Source: Blastomonas sp. SL216 (GTDB taxonomy: Bacteria > Pseudomonadota > Alphaproteobacteria > Sphingomonadales > Sphingomonadaceae). Taken from it: a DNA stretch of 64,000 nt. The translations under genes were made by a program, and so were the position numbers. The notes under the pieces are model-generated. The model did not search any database. It worked only from the letters and a program-made list of their open reading frames with translations, and was not told the DNA's origin. Numbering within the stretch: the stretch's first letter is position 1; each line of letters opens with the position of its first letter. Shown here piece by piece: positions 18,023 through 27,103 of this stretch. Location: NCBI GenBank assembly GCA_026625625.1, contig CP113055.1, forward strand, positions 560,501 to 624,500, written 5' to 3'.

Positions 18023-18811
18023 TCAGACGATAAATTGCTCTGCCGAAATCCGGTCGTCGAGGCTGTGGCCCGGATCGAACATCAGCGACAGCCGCCGGTT
18101 GGGGTCGATCGCGATCTGGATATCGCGGATATCGCGCACTTCGCGCTGGTCGGCGACCGCGCTGACCGGTCGCTTGCCGGGCTCCAGCACGCGCAACGTG
18201 ATCTGCGACGAATCGGGCAACAGTGCCCCCTTCCAGCGGCGCGGGCGGAACGGGCTGATCGGGGTGAGCGCCAGCATGCCGCAGCCCAGCGGCAGGATCG
18301 GGCCGTTGGCGGACAGGTTATAGGCGGTCGAGCCCGCTGGCGTTGCCACCAGCACGCCGTCGCAGACCAGCTCGCTGATCCGCACCGCGTTGTTGACGCT
18401 GACCTCCAGCTTGGCGGTCTGGCGCGTCTCGCGCAGCAGCGACACTTCGTTGATCGCGGGATAGGTGACGCGCTCCCCGCTCATCGTGGTCGCCGTCATC
18501 GACAATGGCAGCACCTCGAATGCCTGGGCGCGGTCCAACCGGTGGTGGATGCTGTCGCCGCTGCGCCACAGATTCATCAGAAAGCCGACCGTGCCAAGGT
18601 TCAGGCCATAGACCGGCACGATTCGCCCGCGCTCCAGCATCTGGTGCAGCGTCTGCAGCATGAAGCCGTCGCCGCCCATCACGACCACGATATCGGCCTC
18701 GTCCAGATCGGCCCAGTCGTGTGCCGCCTGCACCTCGCGCGCCGCCTTGCGCGCCCGTTCGGTGGGAGAGACGGCCAGCGCTATTTTACGGTCAAGAACC
18801 GAAGGGGGCAT
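18023..18811 (-). CDS. nadK: NAD kinase
   Basis: The 262-aa protein carries NAD-kinase motifs: VVVMGGDGFMLQTLH (GGDG with phosphate-binding Asp), YGLNLGTVGFLMN, the INEVSLLRE segment (conserved N-E) and DGVLVATPAGSTAYNLSANGPIL, close to the family T-P-T-G-S-T-A-Y-x-x-S-A-G-G-P. It phosphorylates NAD to NADP with ATP or polyphosphate. Length is slightly short but normal for alphaproteobacterial forms. It is divergent from the EAL-domain gene. Confidence 0.95.
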   Translation of the reverse strand: MPPSVLDRKIALAVSPTERARKAAREVQAAHDWADLDEADIVVVMGGDGFMLQTLHQMLERGRIVPVYGLNLGTVGFLMNLWRSGDSIHHRLDRAQAFEVLPLSMTATTMSGERVTYPAINEVSLLRETRQTAKLEVSVNNAVRISELVCDGVLVATPAGSTAYNLSANGPILPLGCGMLALTPISPFRPRRWKGALLPDSSQITLRVLEPGKRPVSAVADQREVRDIRDIQIAIDPNRRLSLMFDPGHSLDDRISAEQFIV

Positions 18812-18924
18812 GTTCCACGCCTTGTTTATGGGTGACAGGGTCTTAACGGATCGGTGCTAATGCGCCAATCATTCTTGGGCCATTGCGCGCTGTGCCATTG
18901 CAGGGCAGGGGGCGAGGCCATGGC

Positions 18925-20559
18925 ATGCCGATCGGGGGGCGAATTCTGGACAGCGCGGTGCATCGATACAGGCTGACCTGGCGCAGCATCGGCGAATCCC
19001 CGCTGAGCCCCGAATGGGTGGCGATGCTGGCCGAGACAGGCTTTGATCCTGCGCCCGGCGATGCGGCCGATCTGGCGATCCTCGACCTGCGCGGGCAGTC
19101 GGTGGCAGCGCTCCCGCGCGACCTGCCGGGCAGTCAGGATGCGGGCCTGTTGCTGTGCGATCCCGAGATGCTCGATCATCTGGCGCCATTGCCTGTGGGG
19201 CTGACGCATGCGCTGGTCACACCGTTTTCCGAAGCTGCGGCCCGGCTGCAGCTTTCGCTGATACATGCTGCAATGGCCGACCAGGCTTTGCCCACTCAGG
19301 ATCTGCACGCGCGCATCGCCAGCTTTGCCGAGGCGGGGGAGGGGCCGCTGCACGCCATGCTGATCGGGCTGAGGCGCATGCCGGCGGTCAACGCCACCTA
19401 TGGCATTGCGGTCGGCGATGCAGCGCTCGAGGCGATGGAGCAGCGCCTGGTCCGGCAGGCGAACCGTCTTTCGGGCGGCACGGCGCTGACGCTGCGGCTG
19501 TCGGGCGGCGATTTCCTGATCGCCTATAGCATGGCGGAAGAGCGGCTGGGCTGGCAGGTCATGGCAGAGCGCATGCTGCGCCACGTATCGGAGCCGCTGG
19601 ACGTCGCCGGGCACCGTTTGCGCCTGACCGCCCGCGCCGCCCTGGCGCTGGCGCGCGACGATGAAAGCCCGGTGTCGCTGCTCGACCGATTGTCGGCAGG
19701 GCTCGCCAATGCGCGCGAAAGCGCAGCGGAACCCGTGCGCTGGGCGGACCGCCAATCGGACCATGCGCCGCAAAGCGGCTATCGGCTGGAGCAGGATATC
19801 GTCCAGGCTATCGAGCGCGACGAGATCACCGTGCTGTTCCAGCCGCAATTCGCAGTCGAGACCGGGCGGATCGTCGGAGCAGAGGCGCTCGCCCGCTGGC
19901 ATCATCCGCAATATGGCGAGATTGGCGCGGGCACACTGTTTGCCATTGCCGACAAGGCCGATTTCACCAGGTCGCTGTCGCGGCACATCCGGCACCGAGC
20001 GATGGGCCATGCAGCCGGCTGGACCGGTGGCTTGTCCGGTCTGCGACTCTCGCTCAACGTGACTGCCGAAGACCTTGGCGAGAAAGGTTTTGCCAAGCGC
20101 GAGCTGGCGATGATCGAGCAATGCGGCTTTCATGCCAAAAGGCTGACCCTCGAAATGACCGAGCAGGCGCTGGTGCCAGATTTCAAGCGCGCTGCGGCCC
20201 GCTTTGCCGCGCTGCGCGAGGCGGGGGTGAAGATTGCCGTCGACGATTTCGGCACCGGCTATTCCAGCCTGTTGTACCTCAAGCGCCTGCCGCTCGATTA
20301 TCTGAAGCTCGACCATGCGATGACGCGCGACATTGGCGGGGCGGAGGCAGACCGGATCATCGTTCGCTCGATCATCGCCATGGCCAAGGCGCTGAACCTC
20401 AAGGTCATCGCCGAGGGTGTCGAGAGCGACGCCCAGCTGGCAGCGCTGCGCGAAGAAGGCTGCGACTATTTCCAGGGCTTTCTGCGCGGCAAGGCGATGG
20501 AGGCAGGGGCGTTCGCGGAATTCGCCACAGCAGCTCTCTCCTGTTCAGGGGAGAGATAG
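18925..20559 (+). CDS. Cyclic-di-GMP phosphodiesterase (EAL) with degenerate GGDEF domain
   Basis: The 544-aa protein has a variable N-terminal region (residues 1-115), a GGDEF-like domain (about 125-285) and an EAL domain (about 295-535). The GGDEF signature reads LSGGDFLIAYS, so the key Glu is missing and cyclase activity is unlikely. The EAL domain keeps the expected metal and catalytic residues: AEALARW, LSLNVTAED, LEMTEQAL, DDFGTGYSS, YLKLD, VIAEGVES and YFQGF. It should therefore hydrolyse c-di-GMP. Start at 18925 has GGCGAGG upstream. No membrane segment is obvious, so it is probably cytoplasmic. Confidence 0.88.
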   Translation: MPIGGRILDSAVHRYRLTWRSIGESPLSPEWVAMLAETGFDPAPGDAADLAILDLRGQSVAALPRDLPGSQDAGLLLCDPEMLDHLAPLPVGLTHALVTPFSEAAARLQLSLIHAAMADQALPTQDLHARIASFAEAGEGPLHAMLIGLRRMPAVNATYGIAVGDAALEAMEQRLVRQANRLSGGTALTLRLSGGDFLIAYSMAEERLGWQVMAERMLRHVSEPLDVAGHRLRLTARAALALARDDESPVSLLDRLSAGLANARESAAEPVRWADRQSDHAPQSGYRLEQDIVQAIERDEITVLFQPQFAVETGRIVGAEALARWHHPQYGEIGAGTLFAIADKADFTRSLSRHIRHRAMGHAAGWTGGLSGLRLSLNVTAEDLGEKGFAKRELAMIEQCGFHAKRLTLEMTEQALVPDFKRAAARFAALREAGVKIAVDDFGTGYSSLLYLKRLPLDYLKLDHAMTRDIGGAEADRIIVRSIIAMAKALNLKVIAEGVESDAQLAALREEGCDYFQGFLRGKAMEAGAFAEFATAALSCSGER

Positions 20560-20658
20560 CGAGACTTGGCGGCTTGCCGCCTAGTCGCAGCAGAGAGGGG
20601 GTGAGGTTCGACAGGACCGTCTTCGCTTTTGCCCCCTCTTCCAACCCTCTCCCCTGAA
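20544..20658. repeat. Nested inverted repeats at the end of the EAL gene
   Basis: TTCAGGGGAGAG (20544-20555) is perfectly complementary to CTCTCCCCTGAA (20647-20658). Inside it AGAGGGGG (20594-20601) pairs with CCCCCTCT (20632-20639). The stop codon of the EAL gene lies inside the element, which separates that gene from convergent mfd. It resembles the element at 5105-5184 in base composition and arm motif. Confidence 0.7.
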
Positions 20659-20680
20659 GGGGAAATGGCTACGACAGCGG

Positions 20681-23600
20681 CTAACCCGCCTTCGCCTTTT
20701 TCTTCACAATGCCCGCCAGGCCCTTGGAAAGCTGGATCAGGCCGTTGATCCGCGCGGCGGGATCGCTCCAGACGCGCTGGATCAGCAGTTTCTGGTCGGG
20801 GCGCAGCTTGGCGACGCCTTTGAGCCGGTCGACATAGGCGAGCAGACCGGGGACATCGGGGAAGCTGTCGTTATGGAAGCTGACCAGCGCGCCGCGTGCG
20901 CCGACATCGATCTTGGCGACGCAGGCGGTGATGCAGTTGAGCTTGATCTCGATCAGCTTGATCAAATTGGTCGTCGCATCGGGCAGCGGGCCGAACCGGT
21001 CGATCATCTCGGCGGCAAAGGACTCGATCTCGGCAGCGTTGGCGAGGTCGTTCATGCGGCGATAGAGCGCCATGCGCACCGCGAGATCGGGGACGTAATC
21101 CTCCGGAATCAGGATCGGCGCATCGACGGTGATCTGCGGCGAGAATTTCTGGCGCGGCAGGTCGAGCGACAGGCCGCCTGCCTTGGCCTCGAGGATCGCC
21201 TCTTCCAGCATCGACTGATAGAGCTCGAAGCCGACCTCGCGGATATGGCCCGACTGCTCGTCGCCGACCAGGTTACCGGCACCGCGAATGTCGAGATCGT
21301 GGCTGGCAAGCTGGAAGCCTGCGCCCAGCGTGTCGAGATCGCCCAGCACCTTGAGCCGCTTGTCGGCCGTTTCGGTCAGCACGCGGTTTTCCGGCGTGGT
21401 GAAATAGGCATAAGCGCGCGTCTTCGACCGGCCCACGCGCCCGCGAAGCTGATAGAGCTGCGCCAGCCCGAAGGTATCGGCGCGGTGGATGATCAGCGTG
21501 TTGGCGCTGGGGATGTCCAGGCCCGATTCGACGATCGTGGTGGAGAGCAGCACGTCATATTTGCGGTCGTAGAACGCGCTCATCCGCTCCTCGACCTCTG
21601 ACGGTGCCATCTGGCCATGCGCCATGATGTGGCGAATTTCCGGCACCTCGTCGCGGATGAAATCGCCCAGCTTGTCGAGATCGCTGATCCGCGGGGCGAC
21701 GAAATAGGATTGGCCGCCGCGATAATGTTCGCGCAGCAACGCCTCGCGCAGCACCACCGGGTCCCAGGGCATCACATAGGTGCGCACCGCAAGCCGATCG
21801 ACCGGCGGGGTCTGGATGACGGAGAGCTCGCGCAGACCGGACATCGCCATCTGCAGCGTGCGCGGGATGGGGGTGGCGGTCAGGGTCAGCACATGGACAT
21901 CGGCCTTGAGCGCCTTCAGCCGCTCCTTGTGTACGACGCCGAAACGCTGTTCCTCATCGATGATGACCAGGCCCAGCCGTTTGAATTCGACCGATTTGGC
22001 GAGCAGCGCGTGCGTGCCGATGACGATATCGGTGGTGCCATTGGCCAGCCCCTCGCGCGTCGCCTTGGCCTCGCTCGCCGTGACCAGGCGCGAAAGGCGC
22101 CCGATATTGAGCGGAAAGCCCTGAAAGCGCTCGACGAAATTGGTGTAATGCTGCCGCGCCAGCAGCGTCGTCGGCGCGACAATGGCAACCTGCATGCCCG
22201 CCATCGCGGCGGTGAACGCCGCGCGCATCGCGACCTCGGTCTTGCCAAAGCCGACATCGCCGCAGACCAGCCGGTCCATCGGCTTGCCCGAGGCGAGATC
22301 CTCGAGCACCTCGGCGATGACCCGCTCCTGGTCCTCGGTCTCCTCGTACGGAAAGCGGTCGACAAAGCTTGCATAGACGCCGGGCTCGATCTCGGCGATG
22401 TCGGCGGTGCGCAGCGCGCGTTCCGCCGCAGTCTTCATCAGCTCGCCCGCGATCGCGCGGATACGTTCCTTGAGCTTGGCGCGTCGCCGCTGCCAGGCCT
22501 CGCCGCCCAGCTTGTCGAGCGGCACGCCCTCGCTTTCGGAGCCATAGCGGGTGAGGACGTCGATATTCTCGACCGGGACATAGAGCTTGTCGCCGCCGGC
22601 ATAGGTGAGCCAGACGCAATCGTGCGGGCTCTTGCCGACCGGGATCGAAACCAACCCCTCGTAACGCCCGATGCCATGATCGATATGCACGACCAGATCG
22701 CCCTGCGATAGCGACTGCAGCTCGGCCAGGAACGCGTCGGCGGACTTGCGCTTCTTGCGTCGCCGCACCAGCCGATCGCCGAGCAGATCCTGTTCGGACA
22801 GGATCTCGTAGCGATCGGTGGCAAAGCCGTGGTCCTGCGGCAGCACGACCATCGAGGCCATGCCGGTCGCCGCCTGTCCCAGCGCCTCCTGCCAGCTTTC
22901 GGCGAGCGCCATCCGCGCCAGCCCATGGTCCTTCAGCAGGCCGAGCAGACGGCTGCGCGAGCCTTCCGAATAGCTCGCAATGATCGCGCCCTTGGAGGCG
23001 GCGCGCAACTGCTCGATATGGGCCACGGCGGCAGCATAGACATTGTCGCCGCGCGCGCGTTCTGCGCCGAAATCGCGCGCGGTGCGATAGCCTAGGCCAA
23101 GCACGCGTTGCGATTCGGGTTCGTCATGGCTGCTGACGAGATGAACCGGGTTCTCGTTTTCCGCCGCGCGCCATTCCTTGGGCACCAGATACAGGGCCGA
23201 GGGCCCCAGCGGGCGATAGCTGCCCGCCTTGTCCTCATTCCCGCGCTGACGGTTGGCGTGATAGTCGGTGATGCTTTCGAACCGCTGGTCGGCAGCGGCA
23301 TCGGCCCCGCCATCGCGCAGCACCAGATCATGGTCGTCGAGATGCTCGAACAGCGGCACCAGCCGCTCCTCGATCATCGGCAGCCAGTGTTCCATGCCCG
23401 CCAGCCGCCGCCCGTCGCTGATCGCCTGATAGAGCGGGTCGGTGGTGGCATTGGCACCAAAGGCCTCGCGATAGGCGCTGCGGAAGCGCTTGATGCTGTC
23501 GGCATCGAGCAGCACTTCGGAAGCGGGCAGCAAAATGTGCCGCTCGACCCGCTCGGTCGATCGCTGCGTGCCCGGGTCGAAGGCGCGCATCGTATCGAGC

Positions 23601-24178
23601 TCGTCGCCGAAGAAATCGAGCCGGAGCCCCGAATCCATTCCTGCCGGGAAGATGTCGATCAGGTTGCCGCGCACCGCGAACTCGCCCGAATCGGCAACGG
23701 TATCGGTGCGGGCATAGCCCTGGCGGACCAGCTTCTCGATGAGCGCCTCGCGCGCGATCATCATGCCGGGCTTCAGTTCCGCGCCGACCTGGCGGATGCG
23801 GAACGGAGTCAGGGTGCGCTGGGTGACGGCATTGGCCGTGGTGACCAGCAGCTGCGGCCCGCCGGCGGGCTGTTGCAGCGTCCACAGCGCCTTCAGCCTG
23901 CGCGCGGTGATGCCGAGCGAGGGCGAGGCGCGGTCATAGGGCAGGCAGTCCCAGGCCGGGAACTCGATCGCTTCCAGCTCAGGCGCATAGAAAGGCGCGG
24001 TTTCGGCCACCGCGTGCATCATCGCATCATCGGGCGCGATGAAGACCACGCGTCCGCCCTGCTTGCGCGCGGCAGCGGCGCGGGCAAGGTCGGCCAGCAG
24101 CAGGGGCAGCGCCCCGGGGGCGACGCCGGCCAGCGTCAGCGGCGCGGTCGCCTGAAGAATGCGGCTGATACTGTCCAC
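20681..24178 (-). CDS. mfd: Transcription-repair coupling factor Mfd
   Basis: The 1165-aa protein has the Mfd domain order. An N-terminal UvrB-like module (WDCLPYDRASPS, LVTTANAV) is followed by the RNA polymerase-interacting domain (GDLVVHIDHGIGRYEGL) and a RecG-like translocase. The translocase carries VCGDVGFGKTEVAMRAAF (Walker A), LVIIDEEQRFGVVHKERLK (DEEQ box) and TATPIPRTLQMAMSGLRELSVI. The C-terminal TRCF domain is present. It removes RNA polymerase stalled at lesions and recruits UvrA. The start is GTG at 24178 with AGGA about 8 bases upstream. It follows sdhE by 29 bp. Confidence 0.97.
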   Translation of the reverse strand: MDSISRILQATAPLTLAGVAPGALPLLLADLARAAAARKQGGRVVFIAPDDAMMHAVAETAPFYAPELEAIEFPAWDCLPYDRASPSLGITARRLKALWTLQQPAGGPQLLVTTANAVTQRTLTPFRIRQVGAELKPGMMIAREALIEKLVRQGYARTDTVADSGEFAVRGNLIDIFPAGMDSGLRLDFFGDELDTMRAFDPGTQRSTERVERHILLPASEVLLDADSIKRFRSAYREAFGANATTDPLYQAISDGRRLAGMEHWLPMIEERLVPLFEHLDDHDLVLRDGGADAAADQRFESITDYHANRQRGNEDKAGSYRPLGPSALYLVPKEWRAAENENPVHLVSSHDEPESQRVLGLGYRTARDFGAERARGDNVYAAAVAHIEQLRAASKGAIIASYSEGSRSRLLGLLKDHGLARMALAESWQEALGQAATGMASMVVLPQDHGFATDRYEILSEQDLLGDRLVRRRKKRKSADAFLAELQSLSQGDLVVHIDHGIGRYEGLVSIPVGKSPHDCVWLTYAGGDKLYVPVENIDVLTRYGSESEGVPLDKLGGEAWQRRRAKLKERIRAIAGELMKTAAERALRTADIAEIEPGVYASFVDRFPYEETEDQERVIAEVLEDLASGKPMDRLVCGDVGFGKTEVAMRAAFTAAMAGMQVAIVAPTTLLARQHYTNFVERFQGFPLNIGRLSRLVTASEAKATREGLANGTTDIVIGTHALLAKSVEFKRLGLVIIDEEQRFGVVHKERLKALKADVHVLTLTATPIPRTLQMAMSGLRELSVIQTPPVDRLAVRTYVMPWDPVVLREALLREHYRGGQSYFVAPRISDLDKLGDFIRDEVPEIRHIMAHGQMAPSEVEERMSAFYDRKYDVLLSTTIVESGLDIPSANTLIIHRADTFGLAQLYQLRGRVGRSKTRAYAYFTTPENRVLTETADKRLKVLGDLDTLGAGFQLASHDLDIRGAGNLVGDEQSGHIREVGFELYQSMLEEAILEAKAGGLSLDLPRQKFSPQITVDAPILIPEDYVPDLAVRMALYRRMNDLANAAEIESFAAEMIDRFGPLPDATTNLIKLIEIKLNCITACVAKIDVGARGALVSFHNDSFPDVPGLLAYVDRLKGVAKLRPDQKLLIQRVWSDPAARINGLIQLSKGLAGIVKKKAKAG

Positions 24179-24207
24179 GTGTGTCCTGCCCTGCGTGCTG
24201 CCGGAAA

Positions 24208-24474
24208 TCAGCGCGGGATGTTGATGAAGTCGAGCTGACGGAAGGCGTCCATCTGCGGCCCTGCAAACTGCTCGGGCACGCTCTGGGTGCCGATGGCCCA
24301 GGCCATGATGTCCACGTCCTGCTCCTCGATCAGCGTCTCGAACCAGTCGAGCTCCGCGTCAGACCAGCCCTGGCCATAGCGGTCGAAAAAGCCGCCGATC
24401 ATATAGTCTGCCTCGCGCGTGCCCCTGTGCCAGGCGCGGAAAGCCAGGCGGCGCAATCGGGTTTCGCGGTCCAT
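24208..24474 (-). CDS. sdhE: Succinate dehydrogenase assembly factor 2 (SdhE/CptB family)
   Basis: The 88-aa protein fits SdhE (DUF339). The key R-G-x-x-E motif occurs in AWHRGTREADYMIGGFFD, followed by a WSDAELDWFETLIEEQDVDIMAW helix that matches the family core. SdhE promotes covalent FAD attachment to SdhA and related flavoproteins. It lies immediately upstream of mfd on the same strand and divergent from recG (about 100-bp gap), an arrangement common in alphaproteobacteria. Confidence 0.92.
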   Translation of the reverse strand: MDRETRLRRLAFRAWHRGTREADYMIGGFFDRYGQGWSDAELDWFETLIEEQDVDIMAWAIGTQSVPEQFAGPQMDAFRQLDFINIPR

Positions 24475-24577
24475 GCCAGATGTTCCTTTGCTTGCGGGGT
24501 GGGCCGGGCCTGCCTAAGACGGTGGACAGACTTCCAGCCAGCAGCACATTCAGTGCCTTGCGTTTTTTGCGATAGCC

Positions 24578-26635
24578 ATGCGCCCCCAGATACTCAACCC
24601 CGCATTCGCCGAGATCGAAAGCCTGAAGGGCGTGGGGGCGACTCTGCAAAAGCCGTTTGCGCGGCTCGGCATCGCCCGGGTCAAGGACATGGCCTATCAC
24701 CTGCCGACCGGTTTCATCCGCAGGCGCAAGGTGGACAATGCCGATCAGGCCGGGACCGGCGAGCAGATCATCATCGCGCTCACCGCCACCGGCTATCGTT
24801 CCAGCCCCGGACGCGGGCCGACGCGCGTGATCGCCGAGGACAGCATCGGCAACCATATCAGTCTGGTGTATTTTGGCGGAAATCCCGGCTGGGCGAAGAA
24901 GCTCTGGCCGCTGGGCGAGACGCGGCTGGCAGCAGGCAAGCTGGAGATATGGGGCGAGGCGTGGCAGATCGTCCATCCCGACCATGTTGTCGAACCCGGC
25001 CAGGCCGACCAGATCGGCGAGGCCGAGCCTGTCTATCCGCTTGCCGAAGGGCTGGGGCAGAAGCGCGTCGCCTCATTGGCGGCGCAGGCGCTGGCGCAGC
25101 TGCCGCCGCTGCCCGAATGGATCGAGCCGACGCTCAAGGCGCGCGAGGGCTGGCCCGACTGGCACGAGGCGCTGGCGGCGGCGCATCAGGGGATGGACGA
25201 AAAGCCCCGCGAGCGGTTGGCCTATGACGAGATTTTCGCCAACCAGCTCGCCTTTGCGCTGATCCGGCAATCGAACCGCAAGCGCAAGGGTGTCGCGCTG
25301 CAGGGCGACGGCCATCTGCGCGACGGGCTCAAGCTGCCCTTCGCGCTGACCGGTGCGCAGCGTCGGACAATCGAGGAGATCAACGGCGACATGGCGCAGG
25401 ACGTGCCGATGCTGCGCCTGCTCCAGGGCGATGTCGGCGCCGGCAAGACGCTGGTCGCGGTGATGGCGATGCTGAATGCGGTCGAATGCGGCGGGCAGGC
25501 GGCGCTGCTCGCGCCCACCGAGATCCTGGCGCGGCAGCATTTCGACACGATCTCGCGGATGCTCTCTGGGCTTCCGGTCAGCATTGCGGTGCTCACCGGG
25601 CGCGACAAGGGCCGCGCGCGCGAGGCGACGATGATGGGGCTAGCCGATGGCTCGATCCAGATCATCATCGGCACGCACGCGCTGTTTCAGGACGCGGTGC
25701 GCTATCGCAACCTTGCGCTGGCGGTGATCGACGAACAGCACAAGTTCGGCGTGTCGCAGCGGCTGATGCTGCAGGAAAAGGGCAGGGCGACCCCGCATCT
25801 GCTGGCGATGACCGCCACGCCGATCCCGCGCACGCTGACGCTCAGCCATTATGGCGAGATGGATGTCTCGCGGCTCGACGAGCTGCCGCCGGGGCGCCAG
25901 CCGATCGAAACGCGCGTCATCGCCGATGACCGCCTGTCCGAGATCGTCGATGGCCTTGGTCGGCATATCGAGCGCGGAGGCCAGGCCTATTGGGTGTGCC
26001 CGCTGGTGATGGACAGCGAAACCAGCGATCTGGCAGCTGCCGAGACCCGCGCGGCGCAGCTTGCCGAGCGCTTTCCCGGCAAGGTGTCGCTGGTGCACGG
26101 GCAGATGCCGGTCGAGCGCAAGGACGCGATGATGGCGGATTTCGCCAGCGGCAAGACCGCCTTGCTGGTGGCGACGACGGTGATCGAAGTCGGTGTCGAT
26201 GTCCCCAATGCGACGCTGATGATCATCGAGGCGGCGGAGCGGTTCGGGCTGGCCCAGCTGCACCAGCTGCGCGGGCGCGTCGGGCGGGGCGACCAGAAAT
26301 CGGTCTGCATGCTGCTGCGTGGGAGCGCGCTCAGCGAGACGGCGCGGGCGCGGCTGGCGCTGATGCGCTCCAGCCAGGATGGTTTCCATATCGCCGAGGA
26401 GGATCTGCGGCTGCGCGGTGGCGGGGAATTGCTCGGCACGCGGCAATCGGGCGAAAGCGCCTTTCGCATTGCCAGCCCGGAACAGGTGCAGCGGCTGATC
26501 GCGACGGCGACCGACGATGCGCGGCTGCTGATGGACCGCGATGGCGGGCTGGACAGCGATCGCGGCCAGGCAGCGCGGACAGCGCTTTACCTTTTCGAGC
26601 GCGACTATGGCGCCAAGCTGCTGAGAGGAGGCTGA
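24578..26635 (+). CDS. recG: ATP-dependent DNA helicase RecG
   Basis: The 685-aa protein has the N-terminal wedge/OB domain (about residues 1-240) and a superfamily 2 helicase core. Motifs are RLLQGDVGAGKTLVAVMAML (Walker A), IDEQHKFGVSQRLML (DEQH box), TATPIPRTLTLSHYGEMDVS, and in the second lobe VVATTVIEVGVDVPNATLM and LRGRVGRGDQKSVCM. RecG remodels stalled forks and branched DNA. The start at 24578 gives MRPQILNPAFAEIESLKGVG, the expected N-terminus. A short palindrome follows the stop. Confidence 0.97.
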   Translation: MRPQILNPAFAEIESLKGVGATLQKPFARLGIARVKDMAYHLPTGFIRRRKVDNADQAGTGEQIIIALTATGYRSSPGRGPTRVIAEDSIGNHISLVYFGGNPGWAKKLWPLGETRLAAGKLEIWGEAWQIVHPDHVVEPGQADQIGEAEPVYPLAEGLGQKRVASLAAQALAQLPPLPEWIEPTLKAREGWPDWHEALAAAHQGMDEKPRERLAYDEIFANQLAFALIRQSNRKRKGVALQGDGHLRDGLKLPFALTGAQRRTIEEINGDMAQDVPMLRLLQGDVGAGKTLVAVMAMLNAVECGGQAALLAPTEILARQHFDTISRMLSGLPVSIAVLTGRDKGRAREATMMGLADGSIQIIIGTHALFQDAVRYRNLALAVIDEQHKFGVSQRLMLQEKGRATPHLLAMTATPIPRTLTLSHYGEMDVSRLDELPPGRQPIETRVIADDRLSEIVDGLGRHIERGGQAYWVCPLVMDSETSDLAAAETRAAQLAERFPGKVSLVHGQMPVERKDAMMADFASGKTALLVATTVIEVGVDVPNATLMIIEAAERFGLAQLHQLRGRVGRGDQKSVCMLLRGSALSETARARLALMRSSQDGFHIAEEDLRLRGGGELLGTRQSGESAFRIASPEQVQRLIATATDDARLLMDRDGGLDSDRGQAARTALYLFERDYGAKLLRGG

Positions 26636-26655
26636 ATCCTCCCCGTGGGGAGGAT
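26636..26655. terminator. Short perfect stem-loop between convergent recG and PilZ genes
   Basis: ATCCTCCCC-GT-GGGGAGGAT forms a very stable hairpin 1 bp past the recG stop. No T-tract follows on either strand, so it may block exonucleases or act as a weak bidirectional terminator. The arm motif resembles the other CTCCCC palindromes in the window. Confidence 0.4.
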
Positions 26656-26666
26656 CCGGCTGCGGA

Positions 26667-27005
26667 TCAGCGCCGCCCGAATGGCGGCGTGGTCGCGCCC
26701 AGCTGATCGATCATCTGGTTGAATTCGTTAAGGCGGATCACGCGTTCCAGCTGGAAGCCGCTGCGGCCGCCCAGCGACCAGATCAGATGCGCCTCGATAC
26801 GGCCGATGACCGGCAGGCGCACGGTGATCCGTTCGCCCTTGGCCAACGGCATATCGCCCTCGGTCATGAAGCCATTGGCAGAGATGTTGACGATATGCGT
26901 CTTGATGTCACCCAGATGCCGGTGCTCGGCAATCGTCGGATGACTGACGACATGACGCGCCGCCTGGCGTTTTTCGACAACCGCTAGTTTCGCACCCCTG
27001 GACAT
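26667..27005 (-). CDS. PilZ domain protein
   Basis: The 112-aa product is a stand-alone PilZ-like domain. KRQAARHVVSHPTIAEHR occupies the R-x-x-x-R region, VNISANGFMTEGDMPLAKGERITVRLP matches the D/N-x-S-x-x-G strand, and IEAHLIWSLGGRSGFQLE matches the later W-x-x-x-x-x-x-G-x-x-F element. Canonical PilZ has R-x-x-x-R and D/N-x-S-x-x-G; here the second is N-I-S-A-N-G, so c-di-GMP binding is plausible. A further in-frame ATG lies at 27026. Confidence 0.75.
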   Translation of the reverse strand: MSRGAKLAVVEKRQAARHVVSHPTIAEHRHLGDIKTHIVNISANGFMTEGDMPLAKGERITVRLPVIGRIEAHLIWSLGGRSGFQLERVIRLNEFNQMIDQLGATTPPFGRR

Positions 27006-27103
27006 ATCGACCACCCATTCAAGCATGTTTGCTGGAGGTCACCTTCGAGCAAATTTACCAACAAAGTGTAAATTATCGTACCCATTACTTGCCGGTCGTC
27101 AGA

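Noticed and set aside
18925-20559. Diguanylate cyclase activity
   Set aside because: The GGDEF signature is G-G-D-F without the essential Glu.
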